Shown piece after piece: positions 1 to 8,450 of a DNA stretch of 22,500 nt. The notes beneath the pieces were generated by a model that saw only the letters and a list, made by a program, of their open reading frames with translations, had not been told where the DNA came from and searched no databases. The position numbers and the translations under genes were made by a program. How positions within the stretch are numbered: the first letter of the stretch is position 1; every line of letters starts with the position of its first letter. Where the stretch lies: assembly GCA_029204225.1 (NCBI GenBank), contig MU835714.1, positions 1-22,500 on the forward strand, read 5' to 3'. The stretch is from Diphasiastrum complanatum (Eukaryota > Streptophyta > Lycopodiopsida > Lycopodiales > Lycopodiaceae).

Positions 1-2
1 TC

Positions 3-60
<58 letters not shown>
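1..60. repeat. (TC)n microsatellite at window edge
   Basis: An almost pure TC tract that starts at or before the window edge. By comparison with the inverted copy at 13622-13650, where GA repeats run straight into an ATG, this is the complement of the GA-rich 5' leader of a transposase unit. That predicts the first codons of another minus-strand unit just left of the window. Confidence 0.85.
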
Positions 61-62
<2 letters not shown>

Positions 63-349
63 GCACACACACACAGAAGCACAGAAATCCAAGCTCTCTC
101 TCCCACTCTAGACCCTAAACCCTAAACCCCAAATGAGCACCCTTAAACCTAAATCCTAAACTCACACACACACACTGTGAACACACACAAATCCTCTCTC
201 TCTCCGTCCCCTCACTCTCTGTCTCTTCCTCTCTCTCTCACACAGATTACCACACACACACAACTATATGCACACAAATCAACAATATCTTTTCACACAC
301 ACACACACAATTTTCACACACACACAACTCATCACACACACACACAAAC

Positions 350-350
350 A

Positions 351-424
<74 letters not shown>

Positions 425-463
425 ATGCCCTCTCCCATTCTCTCTCTCTCTCCCTCTTCCGCC

Positions 464-498
<35 letters not shown>
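350..498. repeat. (TC)n and (TA)n microsatellites
   Basis: TC-rich repeats (about 353-460) are followed by an alternating TA tract (469-498). The inverted counterpart at 13026-13050 and 13331-13356 has the same order, but about 220 bp of GC-rich DNA separates its two parts. Confidence 0.85.
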
Positions 499-501
<3 letters not shown>

Positions 502-544
502 GAAGCGGATGGCGGACGCGTCCAATTATTTTCAATTTTTTTTT

Positions 545-770
545 CAAAAAAAAAAAAATATAGGCACCTGCCTACACTGCCCCCCATCCCAAAAGCAAAA
601 TAAAAACAATTTATGGCCCCTGTTTTTGCCCCGGAATTAATTATCAGAGGGTGCCTATCACCCACCTGCCCCCTCCTGTTAAAAAATAGGAAACAGTACC
701 GAAAAAATTTCCAAAGATATTTGCAACAGACCTAACCACTAGGCCATGCCTCTCATAACCTCAATATTAC
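545..770 (-). mobile_element. SINE-like tRNA-derived element (left copy)
   Basis: Read on the minus strand, this contains GGCATGGCCTAGTGGTTAGG, a good match to an RNA polymerase III A box (TRGCNNAGTGG), then about 190 bp of non-coding DNA ending in GGTGCCTATA and a poly(T) run. Some plant SINEs have this layout of tRNA-like head and T-rich tail. The B box is weak. The same block occurs in the inverted spacer at 12755-12949, so it predates the inversion. I see no clear target duplication. Confidence 0.35.
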
Positions 771-1478
771 TAAACAAGTGAGCAGTTCATAAATGATTAC
801 GAACCTTCATTGGGAACTAAGCTCCAAAACAGCGGCAAAGAAAGATCTGAGAGTGGTTTCGAGTGAAGGTTTGTATGCAAACATATTACTTCCCCAAGGT
901 TTAGAAGTGAATGCTCACTAGAGGATTGGGGAAAGGTGAACGCTCACCAGAAGAGTGACAAGCTCTCAGGAGCAGAAGTCTTTGGGGGAAATTAGGGCTC
1001 ACCAGAAGAGTGATAAGCTATACACTACTGTGACTCGGTAGAGGGGATCGGTTTCTTCCCATATGAACTTCACTAATTAATTAGTTATGGCACTACTCCA
1101 ACTCGCTACAATACGATGTCGAAATTTACAATACCTGCTCCACGAACCCCCGCGCCTGTATTCCTGGACCATTAATACATTCTAAGCAGGTTTAAGTGTA
1201 TGCTGCACAAGTGCAGCTTTGATGTTGAATCTGCACATACCTGTGGTGCAATGCCTACGACACAATGAGGACGTGGGTGGGGTTAATGATGTTTATGGAT
1301 GATGATTATGCTTGTGGCTTGTTTTGATGGTTATGGCTGTGCGGTTGTAGGTTTAGGGTGATTTGTTAGGGTTTGGGGTGTTGTGTTAACTGTGCCATTT
1401 GTTGGGGTGTCGGGTTTAGGGTCTTATGTTAAATGGTTGAACATGATGCATATGTTTTGAATGAGATGCAGATGTGCT

Positions 1479-1480
<2 letters not shown>

Positions 1481-1556
<76 letters not shown>
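1481..1556. repeat. (TC)n microsatellite
   Basis: A perfect TC tract of about 75 bp in the 3' flank of the minus-strand transposase gene. It is absent from the inverted spacer, where the whole 1071-1991 equivalent is missing. Confidence 0.9.
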
Positions 1557-1559
<3 letters not shown>

Positions 1560-2701
1560 TTGCACGGAGCAATCCATTGTTGACTAACCATTCAAACTTC
1601 ACAGAGCTAACCATTTGTAAGCAACCACGATAAATTAGCCATGACACAAATAGACTGTAAAAATATATATACATCTCATCTGATGCCACTGTACATGATG
1701 CTAAAATGTGTATCGGTATCTACAAGTCTGCGCTAAACAAATCATCCCTCTGCGTGCCAGATACATCTGCAGGGGTGTCAAATACAAAGTCTGGCTGGGA
1801 GTCTGGAGGCATCTGGGACTCCTCTAAGTCTGGGCCAACGCCTGCCAAGAGACGACTAGAAGAATCATCAGTGCGTCCCCTCTTGGCTGGCCTGCCTCTG
1901 GGTCTGCCGGAAGGAACCCTCTGTGGTACACTCCTGCCTGGGGGTCTCCCTCTGCCACGAGGGGGTCTCTGGGAGAAACTGCCTGCCTGTGATGCTCTGA
2001 GTCGTCTCTGCGCTATATGTCTCTGGGCAGCAGCCTTTGTCTCCCTCGCAAACTCTAACCAGCCATCATCTGAAAGGGGGTGTGATGCGGGGGTACTGGA
2101 TGGGCCACGTGTACCATCCCCTGCTAGGTGGACCGTCTCGTCTGAATCATATGTGGGCTCATCATCAGAGGAGGGCAATGGAACGTCTGCAGGGAGGGTG
2201 GTGGTCTCATCGGCATCGGCATCATCCTCGGGATCACCCCGCAAAGCACGCCGAACAGCATCGTCAGGATCAACCTCTGGCTTGTGATCTGCCGCTGCAA
2301 CCAGGCACTCATCAAGATTGACCTGCACAAGTCAATCATTCGTGAGAATAGCCGAAGCAACCGTGAGGGCATTAAACTGAATGTCTCAAACCAATACGAA
2401 AGCAAAACGACAGAGCAATGAAATATACCTGCAGCAGTAGGGCGTGTGCGCCTCCTGCCCTCATGCTCTCCGTGATGCGTCGAACCACTCTAGTGTTGGT
2501 GTTGCAGTACACCAGGTCATTGCACCGCTCCGTCGTCAGACGGTTCCGCTTGTTCGTGTGAACAAGGCTAAACGCTGACCAGTTCCGCTCGCACACACAA
2601 GCAGAACAGTCCTGCATTAATTGGCAACAACTCGAGTGAGTACCGACCTTGTAGAGAAAATGCAAAAACTGGTTGGATGAATGAGACAAGACAACGTACC
2701 T

Positions 2702-3198
2702 ATAAAGTCCTCAATCCAAGGATCCTATTCTAAGCATGCCAAACACAAGCAATACAAGGGAACTTGATGGTGGACAAACCAACCCAACCAAACCTAGATC
2801 GAACGAATCTAGCCCCCAAGCTATGGATCAATCGCTCAGAGAGGAATGAGGCATCACACCAGCAGCATCCTGCCACCGGTCATGCTATTAAGCATACACT
2901 AGTGAGAGCCCAATAGGTATACTTATACCCTCCAAGGCCCATGCACCACTAGTAGTGCACTGTGACACCTCACCGGACACCTCTGCAGCCTATCTGGGCC
3001 ACGTCATCCAGTTCCCTAATGACTCACCGATAGACCCATACCAACTCCACCACCATGTGTTTAGGCCTACAACCATTAATCATGACCATGTACACATAAG
3101 GGCCCCAATTCCCTTATAGTCACAATTAACTTATGGGTTGTTGGTCTACCAGTCCCTAGCGTGGACACGCTACCCGAGACCAGTCATAAGCATGACAA
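2702..3198 (-). mobile_element. 497-bp insertion in transposase intron 5, possible solo LTR
   Basis: The deleted transposase copy at 13687-14773 has an intact 88-bp version of this intron, whereas here it is 590 bp. The difference is exactly 497 bp plus a 5-bp direct repeat, TACCT, at 2697-2701 and 3199-3203. A 5-bp target duplication and LTR-like content (on the minus strand a GGGTATAAGTATACC TATA-like stretch and then a T-rich leader) suggest a solo LTR. The ends are not TG...CA and there are no terminal inverted repeats or poly(A), so the class is uncertain. Confidence 0.6.
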
Positions 3199-5127
3199 TA
3201 CCTGTGAAAGGACTCGGAGCGCGAGCGTCCTCAGGTCTGGCTGTCTGGCGCCGTAGCTCTCCCACTATGATACAGGCAAGAGCCTGTTCTCTCGAACACG
3301 TGCAAGGTCCTCGCCGAACAGCCCCAGAGAGTGCCTGCAGTTGAGCAACGATATGCTTGAGTACACTTGAGCCCGCGCAGGGAAATTGAACAAACGACAA
3401 CGTGCGATAGATCAAGAGTTTACCTGTAACCGAGCCTCTGCACCTCGAGCCTGCTGCGGAACCCAGTGTCGCTGCTGAGGAGGCGGATGTATGCGAACCA
3501 GTCCGCACGCAGCTCTGCATTGTCGTACTGCCTCTCACTCTGAAACAGCGGATGCAGTATGTGGGCCACACTGTGAATGGGCCGGTGAAACTTATCCCAT
3601 CGCCGCTGCCACAAGCGCCTGATAGGCTCCAACCTGTGGACCAAACCACGTGGAGGCAACAGTTACATACCATCGTGTTGCGGCAACAAGACGAAACAGA
3701 CTGCGAAATGGAAGTAAGGATGGTGAGACGGAAAAAAGTTATACCTGGCAGGGTCCAGCTCAGAACGCTGGAGAGACTCGCCTATGCGGTCCATGAACTC
3801 GTAAATGAGGCCCATCGTGCACCCCTCGCGATCAACGAGTCTCAGAATAGAGTAGATGGGGCGCATGACGTCCATGAGCTGCTGCATATCCACCCAGAAA
3901 GGCTCCGTGAAGAGGATCTTGTGGAAGGCCAAGCCCTCTGGGGTCATGGACAGATCCATGGCAGTGAACTCTGCCGAAGTGGCCATGTGCCGCAATTCAC
4001 CCTTGAGCTTGTGTAGCCGCTCAAGCATGATGAACTGGTAGGCGAAGCGGGTGCGAGCGGGCTTCTTCAAGTCGAGCCTGCATTGACAAACGGAATGAGA
4101 GGCACACATCAAACGAGCAAAAAAAAAAAGAGCATCTTGAACGAGCCAAAAAGTAAGTGGCAGGTTACCTGCTGAATGTGCGGAAAAGTGTCGTCATGCG
4201 GCGCTTGCGCGTGACGAAGTCCACGACCGCAAGTGCCCTTGTGAGAATGTCACTGACCCAAGGCAGGCGCCCGATGGAATGCAGGAGGAGGTCCAGTGAG
4301 TGTGCGGCGCATGGAGTCCAAACAATGGAGGGGTAGTCTGCCATAAGAAGCTCCCCCATGCCGCGGCAGTTGGACGCATTGTCCGTCACAACCTTTTGTG
4401 ATATGTTCACACGATCAGTTCACAGCTCGAGAAACACATTGCAATCAATCGAAAACTACGCAGAACTATTGTATCAACATCAAGCAACAAATGAGCAAGC
4501 AACTAATGAAAGAATATTATACCTGGACAACGCGCTGTGGCCCGACCTCCTCTATCGCCGCGCGAATGATGCCGTAAATGTACTCGGCCGAATGCACTCT
4601 CCCTGCCTCGGAGGCGTCGATGCTGCGCAAGAACATGGAACCGTAACAACTGGAAACAATCACGTTGATGAGTGGACGTCTGCGACGATCAGTCCACCCA
4701 TCAGCCATGATGGAACAGCCGTATCTATCCTAAGCCTCGTGCAGTGCGGCCAGTCTCTCTCTAACCGATGCAACCCGGTCCTGGAGCAAAGGGCCTCGTA
4801 GTGCGTCGGCTGTGGGTGGTGTGTAGCCGGGCCCGCAGACTGCAACTTTCGAGACAGCCTCTCGAAAGATGCGGGATGATGCCATGATAAAGGGGAGGTT
4901 CAGGTCATAGAACATCTGTGCTATGGTCCTGGTGGCCTCTCTGTGTTGCCCCTCTCTGAAAGATCCCGACATGGACATCTGTCTGGTGCCTCGGGATGTG
5001 GATGGCTGGGAGGATGCGGATGGACGGTGCAGGTGCGGAAGCGGAGGATGTGGACGGGCCGTGCAGATCTGACGGCGATGGCAGAGGCGTAGGTGTAGCA
5101 GTGGAGGCCGTGGATCCATGGGGACAA

Positions 5128-5215
5128 CTGGCGGAGGCGCAGGCGGAGGCGGTGGCGGGGGCGGGGGCGGGGGCGGGGGGGGGGGGGGGGCGGGGGCGGG
5201 GGCGGGGGGCGGATG
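5128..5215 (+). repeat. GGGGGC-rich low-complexity tract in transposase exon 1
   Basis: Tandem G-runs (GGCGGGGGCGGGGGC...) on the plus strand include an uninterrupted run of about 15 G. The minus strand would encode Pro/Ala repeats. The matching region of the second copy (about 14388-14430) is much shorter. The tract has G-quadruplex potential and is a likely source of slippage frameshifts in exon 1. The glycine-rich plus-strand ORFs here are artefacts. Confidence 0.8.
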
Positions 5216-5529
5216 CAGCGGCGGTGGCGGGTGCAGATGCGACGATGGGGGCGGTGGCGCTGGGTGTACCAGTGGCAGGGTCGGGTGGCAGTGGGTGCAC
5301 TAGTAGAAATAGAGTCCGCGGCATCTGTGGACAGCTCGCCGGGCTCAGCAAGCTGTCTCAGAATATGTCTCCATAATGCGAGCCCTCTCCGCAGCGGGGA
5401 TGACCATACAAATGCCGATCCCGTAGCGTCCCCCCGTGGGTCGGACTCACAACCCCCCCAGATGTGCTCGAACCCGAGAGGCGTTCCCTGTGAACTGCTT
5501 TCGACAAAAAGGGCAACACCACTTTTTGT

Positions 5530-6024
5530 ACGGAGCGGTGCAATGACCTGGTGTACTGCAACACCAACACCAGAGTGGTTCGACGCATCACGGAGAGCAT
5601 GAGGGCAGGAGGCGCACAAGCCCTACTGCTGCAGGTATATTTCATTGCTCTGTCGTTTTGCTTTCGTATTGGTTTGAGACATTCAGTTTAATGCCCTCAC
5701 GGTTGCTTCGGCTATTCTCACGAATGATTGACTTGTGCAGGTCAATCTTGATGAGTGCCTGGTTGCAGCGGCAGATCACGAGCCAGAGGTTGATCCGGAC
5801 GATGCTGTTCGGCGTGCTCTGCGGGGTGATCCCGAGGATGATGCCGATGCCGATGAGACCACCACCCTCCCTGCTGCCGTTCCATTGCCCTCCTCTGATG
5901 ATGAGCCCACATATGATTCAGACGAGACGGTCCACTTAGCAGGGGATGGTACACGTGCCCCACCCAGTACCCCCGCATCACGCCCCCTTTCAGATGATGG
6001 TTGGTCAGAGTTTGCGAGGGAGAC
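5530..6024 (+). pseudogene. hAT transposase 3' end, inverted copy (part of exon 6, intron 6, exon 7)
   Basis: Plus-strand copy of the transposase C-terminus, closely matching the minus-strand copy at 2532-2030. It begins inside exon 6 (ERCNDLVYCNTNTRVV). Intron 6 is 5635-5740 (106 bp, GT-AG, same length as the other copy), and exon 7 starts at 5741 with VNLDECLVAAADH. Exon 7 is cut at 6024 by the gypsy element and resumes at 12389. The upstream junction at 5529/5530 joins the BED-finger end of the minus-strand copy directly to exon 6, in opposite orientation. It differs from the other copy by scattered substitutions (for example K/E, D/A, H/R in exon 7). It is not expressible as a complete protein. 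Confidence 0.88.
6020..6024. repeat. Target-site duplication GAGAC (left)
   Basis: GAGAC immediately precedes the 5' LTR and recurs at 12384-12388 just after the 3' LTR. The uninterrupted transposase exon 7 (reverse strand, about 2031-2035) has a single GAGAC at this point, which proves insertion there. Confidence 0.95.
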
Positions 6025-6382
6025 TGTTACGAGCTCGTAACCAGTGCCGAACCCTAGAGAACACAGATAAGTCAGATACCACAGTCAGGGTCGTGTCCAG
6101 CGTACATGACCAACAGGGCAAGACAGTGTGAGTAGTGTGCCCCAGCACGGTCCATAGCCATGGCGGGCCTAACACAGCCTAGGGACCCTGTCAGCAGGAT
6201 AGGGCCCCCAGTTGGGTCCCGACGTGCAGTCGGCCACGTCAGTGCCACGTGGCCGACACTTGGCAGTAGCATGCTACCAGTCCTCACACTGGGCTAGGAG
6301 GGGCTTACTCTATATCAGGGAGTAGGCAAGGTTGGGTGGATCAGATAGTGTTTGCCCTACTGTGGTGTTAGGATCTATTACA
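6025..6382 (+). repeat. 5' LTR of gypsy element
   Basis: 358 bp, TG...CA. The first bases contain a perfect 16-bp palindrome, GTTACGAGCTCGTAAC (6026-6041). Positions 6229-6239 and 6247-6257 form an 11-bp perfect inverted repeat around a 7-nt loop whose right arm begins in a CACGTG G-box. A TATA-like CTCTATATC lies at 6308-6316, so the transcript start is probably shortly after it. A small minus-strand ORF across the LTR recurs in the 3' LTR and is not a gene. Confidence 0.95.
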
Positions 6383-6383
6383 C

Positions 6384-6397
6384 TGGTATCAGAGCCA
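6384..6397 (+). promoter_or_regulatory. Primer-binding site, initiator tRNA-Met
   Basis: TGGTATCAGAGCCA, one base after the LTR, is complementary to the 3' end of plant initiator tRNA-Met. It primes minus-strand DNA synthesis. Confidence 0.93.
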
Positions 6398-7286
6398 TCT
6401 CCATCCTAGGGAACTCAGTTTTCAGCAGTGGAGAAAGTAGCTAGATTGCTCAGAACTTCTTCAAGTTCTTAGAAAGAAATAGAGGAGGAGACTCGCTGTA
6501 GGAACAGTCTCCTACTGAGGAAATCTTGGTGGATTTACTTGCTGGTCAGAGAGAAATTAGTTAAAATTTCTAGAACAAAAGCGCTGTAAATTTAGTCTTC
6601 ATCTCTGATTTTTGCCATCAGATTCAGGGAATCAGAGCGGATTTTTGAAGAGAAAGGGTGGTGCTGATCCATCGCTGAGGGATCAGAAATCTACCTCTGA
6701 AATTTCAGAGAAATCTAAGGAAATTTGAAGGGTTTTCAAACACTTTTTCTTAGCAGGGCCAGCGCTGGACAGGGAGATGAAAAATTAGTTTTTCATCACT
6801 GTTTTTGAGGATTTTTCAATAGTTTGAACATCAAACTAGATTGCCACAGACCAGCGACCTACTACTTGAAGTCAGATCAGAGTTTCAAGCAAGTTTTGGG
6901 CCTTGAATTTTAGAAAATTGGGCCAGACAGGTGGCTGTCCAGCCAGCGAGGGTAGGGAGATACCAAAATCAGAAATTGGAATACTTTTTGGGTCTCAAAT
7001 CAGAAGTAAACGAGCCAGTTGGGTTGCAATCAGACCAGCGAGCTACTATCCTCAGAGAACCGGGAAATTTGGCACCGTTTTGAAGCTTCAAACTGGCATT
7101 TTTCGGGACAGCAGGTCTGAAATCTTGGGGAAAAGAGCTAAAAGGGTTCCTCTTCATTCTTTCTTTGGAAGTACAGTCCTCAGAAACAGCTAAGTCATCT
7201 TTCCTTTCCCTTGTACAGTTGTAAATTAATCTTTTAGACTTTTTTTTCCTTCAAGAAGTTAAGGTAGCTCTCTTTCAGTTCCGAAG
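6398..7286 (+). other. Untranslated leader of gypsy element
   Basis: About 890 bp between the primer site and the gag start. It has no convincing ORF (the 96-codon ORF at 6903 shows no family features). It contains partial direct repeats of the type ACAGACCAGCGACCTACTA (6845-6864) and CAGACCAGCGAGCTACTAT (7031-7049), perhaps old tandem duplications in the packaging or leader region. Confidence 0.7.
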
Positions 7287-8450
7287 ATGACCACTCCTCA
7301 GGGACCTGATCAACCCCAGGAGAGAGGCTTCGACGAACTTGAAACAGAAGCCTTGGCTTACAGAAAAGGGAAGGAACCCATGGAAGTGGAAGAACAGGAA
7401 CAGTTTGCCGAAGAACTCGACGAACTGGTTACCAAGGAGCAGTTTCTCCAATTGGTAACAGAAGTGGATGAACTCAAGTTGGCATTAGCCAATTTCAAGT
7501 CCAGTGTGGACGACTCGTTCGCTGAACTCAAAAGCTTGATTTTGAGTTCCGCGAAAGGAAGCCTTCCCTCCACTTCTCAGTTATCCCCTTCTCCACTTCC
7601 ATCAGTTTCGGGTGAGACTTTACGGTCTCACCCCAATGTTTTTAAAGATTTAAAACCTCCTACTTTTAATGGGGAAGAGAAGGATAGAAATGCAGATATT
7701 CTACAAACCTTCCTCAGCAAATGGAAGAACATTCATGCTCTTAAATAGACCCCTGACCATTTGCAAGCTATTGAGGCCAGTCTTTCCTTAGGGCCTATGG
7801 CCTATAAGTGGTGGTTAAATCTCCAGGAGACTGGGCAGACTCCCCGGTCATGGAAAGCTTTTGAAGAAGCTTTCCTAAGAGAATTCCTACCAGAAAATGA
7901 ACTTGATAGAGCCTGGGAAGCCTGGGAAAGAACAGTAATGGACAAGTCCCTCATCCAATATATCTCGCAGTATCGAGAAGCAATTTTAAAGATTAAAAAT
8001 ATGGATGACTATCAGAAAATCAGGGGCTTTGTCCGTGGCCTCAAAGATGAATATAAAGTAGAGGTCCAAAGAAACTCGCCTACTACCCTTGAGCAAGCTC
8101 TCAGATATGCTCAAATCTATGATGATTCAGTGGGTAGGAAGAAGGCGAGACAACAACCACTTTCTGAGCAGCCTTCTCAGAAAGACTTTCAATTTAAAAA
8201 GAAATTTTTAAAAAGAAAGAAAGAAGACAAATTTAAAAGTGAAGCTCCTCAAAAACGCCCTTCACTCTTACAGCCCTTAAAACCAGATGATTTTGAGAAA
8301 GCCAAACAAGAACGTTTGTGCTTTGTGTGTATGGGCAAGGGACACACAGTCAGACAGTGTCCCAAGGGGCCTTTCACTAAAAAAGATAAAAAAGATAAAA
8401 AACAAGTTCATCTTGTTCAGACTGTATGTTTCCCCAGTGACTCGGCAGCT
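7287..8450 (+). pseudogene. Gag region of gypsy element (retrotransposon gag + CCHC knuckle)
   Basis: Starts at ATG 7287 (MTTPQGPDQ) with an acidic, helical N-terminus. An in-frame TAG at 7746-7748 follows IHALK, and the same frame continues with the retrotransposon-gag domain (about 7790-8130: YKWWLNL...[12 protein letters not shown]...). A Lys-rich linker leads to a zinc knuckle [14 protein letters not shown] with Cys, Cys, His and Cys codons at 8319, 8328, 8343 and 8358 (CX2CX4HX4C). Gag forms the particle and binds element RNA. The TAG splits the gag domain, where no programmed recoding is expected, so I read it as a disabling mutation. Gag and pol share one frame. Confidence 0.9.

Larger units (their letters stand above)
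61..1719. other. Inter-unit spacer beside hAT transposase (left copy)
   Basis: No gene is supported here. From left to right it holds CA/TC microsatellites, CCCTAAA repeats (112-130), a (TC)n/(TA)n block (350-498), a SINE-like stretch read on the minus strand (about 545-770), two copies of a 23-bp repeat (around 944-966 and 996-1018), and a stretch with TTTAGGG-like motifs (1345-1425). A (TC)n tract follows at 1481-1556, then AT-rich DNA leading to the transposase stop codon. Positions 1-1070 are repeated in inverted orientation at about 12437-13650. Positions 1071-1991 have no counterpart there. Short Ser/Leu- and Arg/Glu-rich ORFs in the microsatellites are artefacts. Confidence 0.7.
1720..5529 (-). 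pseudogene. hAT-superfamily transposase (BED / DUF659 / hAT-dimerisation), 7 exons, broken
   Basis: This encodes a cut-and-paste DNA transposase of the plant DUF659 hAT type. Exons on the minus strand are 5529-4523 (partial), 4392-4169, 4077-3745, 3633-3424, 3334-3202, 2611-2429 and 2322-1720. All introns are GT-AG and the phases fit from exon 2 to the TAG at 1720-1722. Visible parts: a BED-like finger (CPFC...H) at the start of exon 1; a Pro/Ala/Ser low-complexity stretch; MADGWTD (4708-4688) and VVTDNASNC opening exon 2, the likely catalytic aspartates; CAAHSLDLLL, the CxxH motif; CERNWS in exon 6 with the likely catalytic Glu at 2590-2588; and a long acidic then AT-hook-like tail in exon 7. 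Breaks: the start is lost at an inversion junction at 5529, an in-frame TAG at 4732-4730 replaces an expected Trp before DRYGCSIMADGW, and exon 1 frames are disturbed near the low-complexity tract. Intron 5 carries a 497-bp insertion. Transposition from this copy is unlikely. Confidence 0.88.

Noticed and set aside
177-665. Ser/Leu-, His/Thr- and Arg/Glu-rich ORFs in the microsatellites (also 13049-13545 and 19110-19463)
   Set aside because: They are translations of simple TC/CA/TA repeats in several frames at once, with no family features.
943-1018. CRISPR-like direct repeats (GCTCACCAGAAGAGTGA, two copies; also 12490-12566)
   Set aside because: Only two copies with no regular spacers, in eukaryotic transposon DNA.
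2702-3198. A MITE or DNA transposon as the identity of the 497-bp insert
   Set aside because: The ends are not inverted repeats of each other, and the 5-bp duplication fits LTR integration better; the call is left open.
4996-5376. Glycine-rich plus-strand ORFs opposite transposase exon 1 (also 14155-14778)
   Set aside because: They are antisense shadows of the Pro/Ala-rich low-complexity coding tract on the minus strand.
6072-6287. 71-codon minus-strand ORF found in both LTRs (also 12073-12288)
   Set aside because: It is repeated only because the LTR is repeated; no motif, and it overlaps the LTR promoter region.
7746-7748. Programmed readthrough of the gag TAG
   Set aside because: It falls inside gag ahead of its main domain, the next bases show no strong stem, and it fits ordinary decay alongside the TAA at 9732 and the frameshift near 11208.
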